From assembly GCA_018806985.1 (NCBI GenBank), contig JADANN010000256.1:1897501-1961500 (forward strand): a DNA stretch of 64,000 bases. The letters run 5' to 3'. This document shows positions 23,401-31,320 of the stretch, piece by piece. The notes beneath the pieces were generated by a model. The model had not been told where the DNA came from, searched no databases, and saw only the letters and a program-made list of their open reading frames with translations. Made by a program: the position numbers and the translations under genes. Positions within the stretch are counted from its first letter, which is position 1, and every line of letters starts with the position of its first letter. The stretch comes from Angiostrongylus vasorum. Its lineage: Eukaryota > Nematoda > Chromadorea > Rhabditida > Metastrongylidae.

Positions 23401-26400
23401 GTGAACACACAATGAGTAGAATCCGACACTTGTCGTTGAAGAAATCTGGATCAACATACTTCCACACTCTTCTCCTTTTACGCAACGACATCAAAAAGAC
23501 GAAGTCAAAGCGTTCTACATGAACTTGGAGAAGTTCTATAGAGAAGACAGTACATTCTTCAGAGTCATTATTGGCGATTTCAACGCTAAGATTGGAGCCA
23601 GAAGAAGGTCACAATGTGACCCACGAGACGAAATCACAGTTCCAGAATCCCTGCTCTCAACGCTGGACGTAGAAACCTCCCAAAGGAAAAGGACCATAAC
23701 GAAATAGACCACATCATAGCAATTCGAAGGTTTTGCCTAACCGATGTCGCTGTTGTCCAAATTTCTACACAAAATTGGAGCAATGCCTCATTCCAATAGG
23801 ATTCACTTTTTTTTCCGCGAAAAGGACAAAAAGCTGTTAAATTGAAAAAACCAAATTACAAAACCACCATAAAAACTTAGGAATATTCAGCTTTTGACAA
23901 CACTGATGGGAAATAAGAACGACGTAATCAACATTTTCGCCGCTAAGAATGCCGCGATTTCAAAAATTACCAGTGGACGACTGCCTCAAACTACGCAGCA
24001 GCTGACAATCCAGTTTAGAATCTTATAAGCCGCAGTCAATTACAAGCTTACCTGCGAACTTTTAAAACACAGCAGAAAAAGCGGTTAAACGAGACTTTAA
24101 GGACAGAAGAAGAGCAGAACTGGCCGAAGTTGGAGAGTCTAGGAGGAAGACTTATACCTTCCACCGAGGCTTCCCCAATTAGAAGACCGAGGTCTTCGCA
24201 CTTAGACGCCTAGACGAAACAGTTTCAGCTTCTAGATAGACAATGGATAAAACCGTCTACGTCTACTACTTGGAACTGTTCCGAAATCCGGCATGCTATT
24301 TTATCGGTGAAGAATTGAACAACGCCTGGCCTCGCTAGGAGTAGATCCGAACATCTGATGAACCTTTTCCCATTTTTTCAGCAACAGACTGGCCTGGCTG
24401 TTTCACATGTTTTTTTTCACGACCCAGCTTCACACCTATTACGCGGATTCCAGCACTTCATGCATTCCACTTGTTTTCTCGAATCCATCAACAACGTGGG
24501 CCTTTGAACTTTCAATGAGTGGATTTGATGCTGCTTGAGGATTGTTGCTTCTTTGTGAAATCTGGATGGCTCGTATCTACCCCGAGCCCTGGGATAGTTG
24601 CTGCTTCGGGGATTTGAGGGAGTGAGTTAGAGCCAGACAAATCTGGTTCCAGGTTGGCAAACGCGGAGAGATGAAAGGGTTGGTGAGTGTGGGGAATGGT
24701 CGAACCAGCACCGTACACGTCAAGAACGACATCACTACAACTGCGATACCCGCATCATTTGCACATGTGACCTGTCAGAATGCAACGTTCAATTGAAGTT
24801 CAAAGTCAATGGAAGACCAACAAGACCATGTCGTTGTACAAAAAGGGAGACCTATACGGCATCGACAACTATCGCGCAATCAGTCTGTGTACGTGGCTGT
24901 AAATTCTTCACTCGAATCCCTGAACAGGATTTACAGGACACTGGATGAAGAGCAGCAATGTGAAAAAAGCGGGGCATAGGAAAGGATTCACGATAGACCA
25001 AATCCATACGATAACGAAACTCACTGCAGTATCACGAGAGAATATAAAAAGCCCGCTTTACCTCATTTTTTGTGAACTTAAAAGCAGCTTTACATCGCTC
25101 TCTTGTTTTCGTTTTTCTCAGCGTTTTTTAAATCCCCTTTTTACCAACACAGTACTATCATCTCAAAGAAAGAGTATACATTAGTTTCGACTTAGTTCAA
25201 TCAGCCAGAATCAGTCGTCGAAGCTCTGGACAATAAGGGCGTCCCTGCCTACCATCTAAAGATTCTCCGCGAGGTATATAAAAATTTCATCATCACCATT
25301 TCACGACGATATCAACATTGAAATAAAGAAAGTGGTTCGATAATGCGATGCCATCTCGTTGTCCTCAAAATTATTCACAGCCGCACTCGAGCACGTGATA
25401 TAAAGGATGAAATGGAGCAACATGGGAGTGAAAACCGATGACCAGCAATTAGAACACGTTTATATCGTGTTCACAACATCAAGTGTTAACCAAGGAGAAC
25501 GAATTTTAGCTGACTTCGCCAGTGTTTGAGAGAGGATTGGTTATCGATTAAATCTCATGAAGACCATGTTAATGAAGAATAGATTTGTTTTTCCGTACCT
25601 CATTCACGCTCAACGGAATGAGTGTCACCGAATGTTCCAGTTACGTCCATCCAGGTCGGCGAATCAACATGATCAACGACATAACTCTAGAGTTGAGCAG
25701 AAGGAAAGGAGCGGCTTTGGGGAGGTTTCAAGAGCATCGAGGATGTAGTGAAGAGGACAAAGAACACCCGACTCCGTGCCCAGCTTTTCGACTCAACGGT
25801 ACTTCCTGCCCTAACGTATGCGTCAGAAACCTGGTCGCTGCGTAAGCAGGATGAAAGATCACTCAGCGTTATCAAATGCGTCGTCAACAGAACGATGTTG
25901 AGTCTCCCGTGTCATGCGAGTGAGAAAGGAAGTAAGAAGTTCCCACCTATGTATAAAACCAAAGATCAAAAGCGCCGGTTTGCACTCCAAAATATCAAAA
26001 ATCAGGTAAGCCAGACGCGTGATGCGCCTAAACGACAATCGATGAACAAGAGCTGTGAGAGACTGGATTCTTCGTGATGTCAAACGCACAGCAGGAAGAC
26101 AAACGACGAAATGGTCAGAGATCTTCATGAAGACACTAGAAAGAAGATCTGTTGCTGGGTGAGTCCTTAAAACAGGAAGAACTCACTGGGCTAATATTAC
26201 ATGTGAAAGGGGCAAATAGAAAATTTGTAGGAGCTCGTTCGAGTTCTTCGACGATCAATAGGATGACGAGTGATTCGAGCACAGTGACTTCAAATTGCCT
26301 ACCGATGTATCAAGTCAGTGCTGCTATCCTCCCAAACAACTCTGCTATTAAACTGTTGACTCCGAAGGGATGGATAGCATGTCGAAGAAGAAAAAAAAGT

Positions 26401-27756
26401 ACTAACTTGGACTCAGAGACTTTTTATACACCAAACCTTCATTTCATCACCTCTACAGTTCCCAGTGGAGAGTGCACGGTGCACCGCGAAGGGATTGATC
26501 AACGCCGAACGGTTTATCCTCTTGTCCTCTTATTTTCACATCGACGACATCACTGGGGTGGGGGGACTGTGCGCACGTTTTTAGAAACGAAGCAATATGG
26601 ATAATCGTAGCGTGGGTCAAAGAAAAGCGGATTCACTTCGACATTGAACGCAAGTTCCGAGAGGACCGATTTGTCTATCACTCAAGTAAAGTGTCTGCAA
26701 AGACCAAGAAAGATAAGTAAATAAAGTAGAATTTGATCCCATGCTTTCATGAAATTAGGAGGCTTTGAATCGAGACGATTAGCTTGAAATAACTCACAGT
26801 GTGAGCCGCTTGGTGATCGCTATGGAAGTATAGGCGGACTTGCTTCGTTCGACAGCGCTCCTGTCGACGTGGTGCATGCTCGTCCATTGCTCCACAGTGG
26901 TTGCCAGTGGGTGGCCTGAACACAACAAAGAAGAAAATGTGCTGATGAAGGAACTCGATATATCAATGGATTTTTGACTTTTCGCATGTGCCTCCACTGT
27001 ATAAACAAAAAATGAGAAGGGAAACTCTATCAATCTGATATACCCTTGTTAATGAGACTAGAAATCAAGGTTTTATCATGTAATACGATCTTATGCCCGA
27101 TTAGAAAGAATTAAAGCTACGAAACGAAGTAAACTCTTCCAGTCAGCGTATGAACGACAATGTTAGTCTTGAAATCTCCCATGAACACTGAAGAATATGG
27201 CGGAGAAAAAGAAATTCAATCTTCACAACAGCATATGTTGCAGGTCTCTCAAGGGTTCTTCATTGAAGTACTCATCACGGTAACTGGGTAATCTTGACTG
27301 GACAGGTGCAAATGGGGAACAAAAAACAACCCTCACCGGAATACGAATATCCAGGATCTGTATAGTTGAAGAGAGCGTGTACTTCTTTTTTTGCCTCATT
27401 AGTAGCAACCCAAAATAATCCGTCCGGTATACGATGTGAAAGTACGACTCCTACAAAAGAACCTTAGACCATTACGACAAACTGACAGCAGATATAATGA
27501 GCTTGACACCACCTTTGTTACCTTTTTCTGCTTTCTCCCTCTATTAAGACAAAAAAACCAAAAATTTTTGGAAAATGGAGATTTTTCTTGTTTTTCTTTA
27601 AAACTGCAGTCGTAGAATTTGAGAAAACCTACGGTTCTCTTTGAGAAACGGCGTTACCGACTTAGCGCCTTCATTTTGACACGGTAGAAACGATTTGCCG
27701 CAAGGTATGTTTGAGCCGATACACAGTGGAACTAGTAACACAGACCAGATGGCCAT
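5333..27756 (-). CDS. Peroxidase A: complete 17-exon heme-peroxidase homologue without the catalytic residues
   Basis: Model: complement of 27658-27756, 27227-27297, 26798-26941, 22268-22348, 22027-22140, 20114-20257, 19947-20017, 19615-19705, 16065-16231, 15798-15873, 15266-15368, 14914-15038, 13261-13455, 12067-12247, 7443-7625, 6947-7113 and 5333-5450. All joins are in phase and total 2130 nt (709 aa plus stop), the usual length for nematode peroxidases. In order: signal peptide ([16 protein letters not shown]), pro-region, FCNLRN domain start, [25 protein letters not shown], calcium loop [57 protein letters not shown], and the tail [11 protein letters not shown]. The distal His, catalytic Arg (now Asp), proximal His (now Trp) and its Asn partner (now Ala) are missing. 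I infer a secreted, non-enzymatic matrix or binding protein. Exons 1-3 and 7 are the least certain. Confidence 0.85.
5735..6020 (-). repeat. SINE family A, degenerate copy
   Basis: The copy shares TTGAATGCTGGTCGAATCGA, GGAGTCTTGGGATAGC and CCCAGACAAGACTGGTACCA with the better family A copies. The tRNA-like head is eroded. It lies in the last intron of peroxidase A. Confidence 0.55.
6947..7113 (-). CDS. Peroxidase A exon 16: [10 protein letters not shown]
   Basis: The acceptor AATTGTAG precedes base 7113 and the donor is TTCGA|GTGAGTTT. The exon encodes [40 protein letters not shown] and [12 protein letters not shown]. These match the conserved C-terminal helices of animal peroxidases. Confidence 0.92.
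7443..7625 (-). CDS. Peroxidase A exon 15: YENVDDIDL
   Basis: The acceptor GCTTCAG precedes base 7625 and the donor is CAGAGG|GTAAGAAG, with phase 0 at both ends. The exon encodes [40 protein letters not shown], and [18 protein letters not shown], the family's VDDIDL / GP(T)..CI..QF block. Confidence 0.92.
8270..10830 (+). mobile_element. RTE-type LINE remnant, many frameshifts and stops
   Basis: Pieces in order: an APE-type endonuclease segment ([20 protein letters not shown], and [20 protein letters not shown] with the usual GDFNA now GGFNA); a reverse-transcriptase block with [10 protein letters not shown] followed by a stop at about 9650; [15 protein letters not shown] and [16 protein letters not shown] near 10140-10300; then the C-terminal region. 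A family D fragment interrupts it near 9790-9905. The copy is dead and lies in the intron between exons 15 and 14 of peroxidase A, in antisense to the gene. Confidence 0.85.
9790..9905 (-). repeat. SINE family D fragment inside the RTE remnant
   Basis: ACTTGCGGTCCCAAGTTTTG, CAGCATCATTGTGGTTATG and AGGCAGTAAATAAAA match the end regions of family D. The fragment interrupts the RTE reverse-transcriptase region. Confidence 0.45.
10840..12060. other. Intron sequence without recognised content
   Basis: This is the rest of the intron between exons 15 and 14 of peroxidase A, after the RTE remnant. It holds short shadow ORFs on both strands and no motif I can name. Confidence 0.5.
12067..12247 (-). 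CDS. Peroxidase A exon 14: GRDHG block
   Basis: The acceptor GATATTGCAG precedes base 12247 and the donor is GGCAAG|GTAAAC. The exon encodes [20 protein letters not shown], then [20 protein letters not shown] and [16 protein letters not shown]. The GRDHG and CGLG motifs of the family are intact. The Asn that normally hydrogen-bonds the proximal His (LNxQRxRDHG) is replaced: the sequence reads [11 protein letters not shown]. Confidence 0.93.
12552..12814. repeat. Fold-back: two opposed SINE family D ends with about 120-bp arms
   Basis: The left arm (12552-12669) and the right arm (12692-12814) are reverse complements with only scattered mismatches, separated by 22 bases. Each arm is the tRNA-like end of family D (GAACGCGTTACTCCC, CCGCAGGTGCC, TTTGCAAATATCTCAGC). 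It lies in the intron between exons 14 and 13 of peroxidase A. Confidence 0.9.
13261..13455 (-). CDS. Peroxidase A exon 13: proximal-heme helix, His replaced by Trp
   Basis: The acceptor TTCTTTCAG precedes base 13455 and the donor is CTTAG|GTGAGAAC. The exon encodes [40 protein letters not shown] and then [20 protein letters not shown]. The family consensus here is NEF(x)5-6 R-F-G-H-(S/T)-L. Aligned from NEFA to SLLP, the heme-coordinating His position holds Trp (ILWSLLP). Confidence 0.92.
13972..14215 (+). repeat. Family C repeat, 5'-truncated
   Basis: The copy starts inside the family at ACCAGTACCAGGATCCACCA and runs to the 3' end GGACCGTCCAAGTATCCAAG with its AAGTA-like tail. 5' truncation with a conserved 3' tail suggests copying by target-primed reverse transcription. 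Confidence 0.7.
14914..15038 (-). CDS. Peroxidase A exon 12: [20 protein letters not shown]
   Basis: The acceptor GTTCTTCAG precedes base 15038 and the donor is ATTAA|GTAAGTTT. The exon encodes [37 protein letters not shown] and RENI. It is a near-consensus peroxidase block (LFxEARRIVxAQxQHIxYNEFLP). Confidence 0.95.
15266..15368 (-). CDS. Peroxidase A exon 11: catalytic-Arg segment, Arg replaced
   Basis: The acceptor GTGTTTAG precedes base 15368 and the donor is TTAAAG|GTCAGC. The exon encodes [20 protein letters not shown] and [14 protein letters not shown]. In active members this reads AGDxRxNEx.LTxxHT, with the catalytic Arg and a heme-linking Glu. Here those positions are Asp and Ile. 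The following LHTVF..HNR part is normal. Confidence 0.93.
15798..15873 (-). CDS. Peroxidase A exon 10
   Basis: This is a short exon between the acceptor AGAACACAG and the donor GGGACG|GTATGCC. It encodes [20 protein letters not shown] plus QKEG and is in phase on both sides. It corresponds to the variable loop between the YGS motif and the catalytic-Arg segment. Confidence 0.85.
16065..16231 (-). CDS. Peroxidase A exon 9: calcium-loop block
   Basis: The acceptor GTGTTTCAG precedes base 16231 and the donor is CAAG|GTGGTTTG. The exon encodes [40 protein letters not shown] and [15 protein letters not shown]. The PREQ..(S/T)SYLDGS.IYGS motif is conserved, and the Ser-Tyr-Asp-Ser ligands of the structural calcium site are kept. 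Confidence 0.96.
17060..17305 (-). repeat. tRNA-derived SINE, family B
   Basis: The minus strand begins GGGCTAGTGTGGCGCGGTGT (A-box-like) at about 17303. The body then has CTTGTCTGGTATGATAGCAG and the family tail. It lies in the intron between exons 9 and 8 of peroxidase A. Confidence 0.65.
18440..18776 (-). repeat. tRNA-derived SINE, family A, good copy
   Basis: On the minus strand it has GGATAGCATAGTGGTGGTGA (A box) and CTGGTTTGATTCCGCTC (B box), followed by the shared body to about 18440. It is inserted beside PLE fragment 18840-19515. Confidence 0.8.
18840..19515 (+). mobile_element. Penelope-like element fragment with GIY-YIG endonuclease and terminal repeat
   Basis: An ORF at 18844-19188 contains [20 protein letters not shown] and [12 protein letters not shown], the GIY-YIG-type nuclease end of PLEs (EYVGET corresponds to YIGET). 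It is followed at about 19370-19515 by the PLE terminal segment containing TGCCGAAACGTCAGC and AACTCGGTCTTGGG. The 5' reverse-transcriptase part is absent. It lies antisense in an intron of peroxidase A. Confidence 0.75.
19615..19705 (-). CDS. Peroxidase A exon 8: CC..PEC segment
   Basis: The acceptor ACATTTCAG precedes base 19705 and the donor is TATAG|GTATATTG. The exon encodes [20 protein letters not shown] and EVPKADPAY, matching the family's CC...(H)PxCxPI.xP..DP.x block just before CxPxARS. Confidence 0.9.
19947..20017 (-). CDS. Peroxidase A exon 7: position of the distal helix, not recognisable
   Basis: The exon lies between GAAATTAAG (acceptor) and CTTT|GTGAGTGT (donor) and is in phase with both neighbours (AA|A Lys, T|GC Cys). 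It encodes [20 protein letters not shown] plus NKL. The family normally has about 18 more residues here, including the distal Gln-x-x-Asp-His. The other frame of the same DNA reads EFDQWITMN, faintly like FGQ(F/W)IDHD but also lacking His; it does not fit the upstream phase. Confidence 0.55.
20114..20257 (-). CDS. Peroxidase A exon 6: domain start, FCNLRN
   Basis: The exon encodes [20 protein letters not shown] and [18 protein letters not shown], ending SHVPSP+AA. It is a diverged form of the family's YRTxDGxCNNLxNPxWG...LPPxYxDG...LPSPR. The donor is CCAAA|GTGGCTGG. The acceptor is TAGTAG at 20258, or three bases upstream; both keep the frame. Confidence 0.8.
22027..22140 (-). CDS. Peroxidase A exon 5: pro-region to CPPTYY
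   Basis: The acceptor TTCAACACAG precedes base 22140 and the donor is TACTACAG|GTATTT. The exon encodes [36 protein letters not shown]. The two Cys just before the domain start correspond to [10 protein letters not shown] in peroxidase B. Confidence 0.75.
22268..22348 (-). CDS. Peroxidase A exon 4: pro-region helix
   Basis: The acceptor AACTGCAAAAG precedes base 22348 and the donor is CAACTT|GTAGAAAC. The exon encodes [20 protein letters not shown] and LHPSFN, in phase on both sides. It corresponds to the helix [17 protein letters not shown] in peroxidase B. Confidence 0.65.
22430..22715 (-). repeat. SINE mosaic: family A tail joined to family B-like head
   Basis: Bases 22430-22545 match the tail of family A (TGTGCGGATCCCAG, GCTGCTTGAGAATTTT). 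Bases 22550-22715 resemble the family B head (CCTGGTACCAATTCTACGGC and a tRNA-like stretch to 22715). It lies immediately upstream of exon 4 of peroxidase A. Confidence 0.5.
22735..23135 (-). repeat. Family C repeat, minus orientation
   Basis: This is the reverse complement of the family C body (ACTGGTTGTGTGGGCCCAG, CTTCACCACCACAGGC, ACGCCGGACTTCTCAGC). It is nearly full length and lies in the intron between exons 4 and 3 of peroxidase A. Confidence 0.75.
23330..26250 (+). mobile_element. RTE-type LINE remnant, decayed, with a nested SINE
   Basis: The APE endonuclease motif [20 protein letters not shown] lies at about 23555-23620, followed by degenerate reverse transcriptase. The C-terminal segments [40 protein letters not shown] and [20 protein letters not shown] lie at 25748-26010. 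A family A SINE splits it at about 24405-24755. Stops and frameshifts throughout make it non-functional. It is the larger of two RTE remnants in the introns of peroxidase A. Confidence 0.88.
24405..24755 (-). repeat. SINE family A inserted in the RTE remnant
   Basis: It has the shared body (GTGGATTTGATGCTGCTTGA on plus) and the tRNA-like end near 24700-24755 (B box CTGGTTCGACCATTCCC on minus). Being nested, it is younger than the RTE copy. Confidence 0.7.
26285..26530. repeat. Two opposed SINE family B fragments
   Basis: Bases 26285-26360 match the middle of family B in minus sense (CTACCGATGTATCAAGTCAG). Bases 26465-26530 match its tail in plus sense (GGGATTGATCAACGCC). The 150-codon ORF across them has no protein character. 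Confidence 0.45.
26798..26941 (-). CDS. Peroxidase A exon 3: pro-region
   Basis: The donor is ACACT|GTGAGTTATT. The acceptor chosen is CCTTCATCAG at 26942; an alternative, TTTATACAG at 26997, would need a different phase upstream. The exon encodes [20 protein letters not shown], ..[25 protein letters not shown].. aligns with [10 protein letters not shown] of peroxidase B. Confidence 0.55.
27227..27297 (-). CDS. Peroxidase A exon 2
   Basis: The acceptor CACCTGTCCAG precedes base 27297 and the donor is CTGTT|GTGAAG. The exon encodes [20 protein letters not shown] plus HML, in phase with exons 1 and 3. There is no named motif. It is supported by splice sites, phase and codon character only. Confidence 0.5.
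27658..27756 (-). CDS. Peroxidase A exon 1: start and signal peptide
   Basis: The ATG at 27756-27754 directly follows the acceptor ACGTTCCAG. It encodes [16 protein letters not shown] (short basic-free hydrophobic signal) and then a CGKSFLPC pair of Cys. The donor is AAGTCG|GTAACG, phase 0. The assignment to this gene rests on phase, direction and distance. Confidence 0.6.
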
Positions 27757-28490
27757 CTGGAACGTGGTACTGTTAGCAAGTTCCAATTTCAGATACAGAT
27801 TAACCCAGAAGTGAAGAACTGAGTAGAAGAACCTAGTAGAAGAACCAGGAACGTCGCGATCTCTCAAGAACAAGAGATGAGTGTTTGAAACCAGATGTTT
27901 ATTTTCTGGGAACGAAAAGGAGAAGCCACGCCTTCCTAATAGTGGCATAAGGAGAAATGACCGTTTTTCTCCATTCACATTAGTCTGTACAAATCTCGCC
28001 CTGAATACAGTCTCTGGATCGACCCCAGCTCCTGTCTACTCTAGTTTTCATCGCGATCGAGCCGATTATTTGGTAGCAGACTCCTCCACTAACCATAAAA
28101 ATGTAAACTTATTTTGTTTAATGACCTCTTATAGTGAAAATAGAACCAAATTTAAAACTGATTTCTTTTAGAATACTGAATAATAGGAGCGATACAAAAA
28201 AATTTGCCTAAAATTTATCTTTATCTTCAGTTAGTAACTTTTTTTTCCAATAATTATCCTTTGCCAGCATGCAAGATTTCTCCTGCTTTTTCATTTGTAA
28301 AGACTCCACATTCATGAACATCACTGTGGATTTTGGGCTAATTCTGGAAATTAGGCTAAGAAGAGAAAGCTGCTGTAGTTTTGACTTCAGTTTGAAGAAG
28401 CGAAGTTTGAGACAGAATACCTATGAGGTGACTAGACGTTTTCATTTCCGCATCACTGCAGTCAAGTTGTCACTACATAACGAAAACAAA
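27757..28490. promoter_or_regulatory. Upstream region of peroxidase A (no defined promoter seen)
   Basis: The acceptor-like TTCCAG at 27757-27762 abuts the ATG. This suggests a spliced-leader addition site or a short 5' UTR exon further up. I see no clear TATA or factor site, and the rest is AT-rich. Confidence 0.3.
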
Positions 28491-28494
28491 TGAC

Positions 28495-28674
28495 CCGAAG
28501 AAAATTTACGAATCCTTAGCAATTTTGCACATAGACGTTGGAGACGATGAAGCAATTCAGTAGATAATAAAGGTAGTTCTAGGACCATCACAGCAATTCT
28601 GACCGGCTCGACTGTTTCCTCCACAAACAATAGACCTTTAAGCTGGCGCGAAATACATAGTATGAAGACCTGTG
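28495..28674 (-). other. Unassigned exon-like ORF
   Basis: The acceptor GCTCTCACAG precedes an open frame with even codon character (VFILCISRQLKGLLFVEETV, EPVRIAVMVLELPLLSTELL, HRLQRLCAKLLRIRKFSSG) and a weak donor G|GTCATTTG. I recognise no family. It lies about 740 bp upstream of peroxidase A on the same strand and could be an upstream exon of it, a separate gene or chance. Confidence 0.2.
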
Positions 28675-29159
28675 AGAGCAAACGGAAGGATTAAAAGCCA
28701 CATACATTATCGAAGGCTATTCAGAATTTGAGTTTTTTATGGAAACAGGATCAATGCTTTATTCAAATAATAATTTGATGCTATCATCGATTCTCTACAC
28801 TACAAAAAAGGGGGTGACTAGAGGAAAACTAAAATTCCGACCTTCTTAAAAAATTAGGTCGCTAAAGTTGCTTATAAGTTTTTGTATTGTGTTAAATTAA
28901 ACAAAAAAGAAACGAACATGACCGAATCTCAATGGCAATACTAATGTATCCCAAGCAGGCAACTAAAGCTAGGAAAGAGTTGAAGCGTTCGCTTTCTCTA
29001 CCTTTCTCAGAAAGTTTTCCAAGTGCATTCTTTGTTGAAAACTTTAGTAGGTTCACATTAAAATAAGAAGTACTCCGAAAAAATATAATATGATCACATG
29101 ACACAAGCTTTCTAGCAAATCAATTAGATTTTGCCCAGGATTCTATCGCATATTTTACG

Positions 29160-30560
29160 CTATGAAGCACTACTCATATGGCTACACAGCACTACTCCTA
29201 AAGGAGTGCTGCTCAGTCTTCAGATGGTCTTGGAGGTATTTCGAACATTTGAAGGTAGTGGCAATGGGAAAGCGATTGACACCAAGCCTTGCCATTGCCT
29301 TTATGTCTAAGACGGAAGCGCCAGCAATCAATGTCCGGCTGTTACTCTACAGTAGATATGTAGATGATTGCTTTGTCACCTCCTCCACACAAGAGCAGAC
29401 GGAAAAGTGTTTTTAAGTTACTGAATGAACAGTCAGAGTAGATTAAGGTTACTGGAGAGAAGCCGAAAGAAAAGTGGCTTCCAATTCTGAGCGTTGAAAT
29501 TAACCTATCCAAAAACGGCTACATCGCGAAGTGGTACCGAAACCTAAGTAATAAAAAACATACTGGCTCATTTCCTTTCCTCTCACGCCTCACCCACAAA
29601 AAAGGGCGCTTGTAGAAAAATGTTTCCAACAGCATTGCGTGCCCAGGAAGGGAACAGAAGGAAAAAATGCATGAAACTGGCGCGGCAAATACCCAGTTCT
29701 AGTGGATACGAGACTATAGGTTCTCGGGATAACTGCAGAGGAAAAACCACGCCTCAAATGGTAATTACGGGAAGAATAAGGTACCGTTTATACTGCCTTT
29801 TATTTCCAGCAAAATAAATGCAGCTGTAAAACGTTGCTTAAGAAGGCCCAGTCTAGAGAATTCGGTAAGAGCAAGTGAAACACCACCGAGCAGTATAAGA
29901 AGCCGTTAGTTCTCAACCACCTGTATGGCTGTCAATGCACTACGCGAAACTACATAATATGTTCCAATGGTAGGAAAAAGTGACTGCGTTAGTTCGGGTA
30001 GAGTTTATATGACCTCTTGCAGAACATGCGGGGGACGAGTACTTTGTCAAAACGGGTAGAGCCACTCTGCGGGCGTATAAAAGGACATCTAGCCTGCAAC
30101 CTTAAAGTTAAACCAAATACTCCGCTAGGCGTGCACAGGACACATAGACATAGCGGGGAAGATTTTGAAGTAGAAATTATCATCCTCACATAGGAATCGA
30201 GAACTTAAGCAAGGAGAAATGCTTCGCTGTGACGTGTGGTCTCACACACACGGTATTCAAAACTGATATTAGACACATACGCTTCCATGTGAACTCTGTG
30301 CAGTTGGTCTCCAGGTGAAATGCTCTGTAGCCGATTCATAGAAAGCGATGGGTCTGCGAAGAAGCTATTTTGTTTTCGGCGCCATTGAAAGCTTTGTTTC
30401 TTGGGATCTCTGTTTTGGTTATGAAGGTGTTTGGCCAAGTAGATCACAGTCAACTGGACCTTCCTAGCCTCTGAAGATAGCGAAATCCGCCAAAAATGTC
30501 AGCTTTTTTCTGAATAAAAAAGTAAAATAACAACGTCGTGTTCTCTCATCAAAGGAAGAG
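29160..30560 (+). mobile_element. Penelope-like element remnant with RT YVDD motif
   Basis: RLLLYSRYVDDCFVTSSTQE at about 29335-29395 carries the reverse-transcriptase active-site YVDD. It is followed by broken segments (RRKKCMKLARQIPSSSGYET at 29650) and remnants of the C-terminal nuclease region. The PLE terminal segment lies at 30468-30545 (CCTCTGAAGATAGCGAAATC). There are several stops and frameshifts. Confidence 0.75.
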
Positions 30561-30719
30561 GTGATTTAGTAGCCATACGTATTTCTTTTTTTTTCATAAA
30601 ATTCTGTGTACACTACAAAACTTTCTATTCTGTCATATTTTGGACGCTCTTAAGAACAAACCTACTACCTGGACACGTTAAACTGGGTCATCACTATAAG
30701 AACTGCTTACTTTATACTT

Positions 30720-30975
30720 GAAATGCCCGTCCTCACTGATTGTGCGGGTCCCAGCATAATCTCCATTTCTCAAAGATTTGCTGGTTAAGCCAGGTTCCCT
30801 GGAATTCCTGGGTCAGCCCAGCCATGCCCCAGGTCTTCACCACCACAGGCAGTCACATCCCTTGTGGATCAGAGGGAGATTTACCACCATGCGCCTTCGA
30901 TACCTTGGAAACAGGACGGTGGTGGATCTTGGTATTGGTTAACTCTTAGCAAGACTTCCTGATGGAAACGCTGGA
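30720..30975 (-). repeat. Family C repeat, minus orientation, truncated
   Basis: This is the reverse complement of family C: TCCTCACTGATTGTGCGGGT, CTTCACCACCACAGGC, GGACGGTGGTGGATC. The element's 5' part is missing. Confidence 0.7.
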
Positions 30976-31164
30976 TTAAAAATTTAAAAAAACAGATGTT
31001 CTTTAAGATCCGATTTCAAAGCTGAGTATAAATGGAAGTCGGTTTTCAAAAAGACTACTTTACTCTAATCTAGCTGACGTAATACCGACTTCTACGGAAT
31101 GAATTGCCTTTATGAAAGCAAATTATCGGTGGATAATCAGTCAACAACCGTTCTGTATAAAAGA

Positions 31165-31320
31165 GCACTGCCGATTGTGGACAGACAGTTCACATCGCAA
31201 GAATGAGGATCTCTAGACAATCGACTCGAATCAGTCCGGCTCTGATGAAGACGAATACGTCGAAACGTTAGTTGGAATAAAATTTAGATGATAACCACGT
31301 GTAAAGTGCCAAGAGATTAA
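31165..31320 (+). repeat. PLE-type terminal segment (subfamily 2) with hammerhead-like motif
   Basis: The motif CTGATGAAGACGAATACGTC followed by GAAACGTTAG lies at 31242-31271. Its flanks (ATTGTGGACAG upstream, AACCACGTGTAAAGTGCC downstream) are shared with 61640-61770 and, in reverse, 44320-44420. Confidence 0.65.

Noticed and set aside
26152..26604. The longest ATG-started ORF in the region, 150 codons
   Set aside because: It runs across the end of the RTE remnant and two SINE B fragments, and has no protein character of its own.
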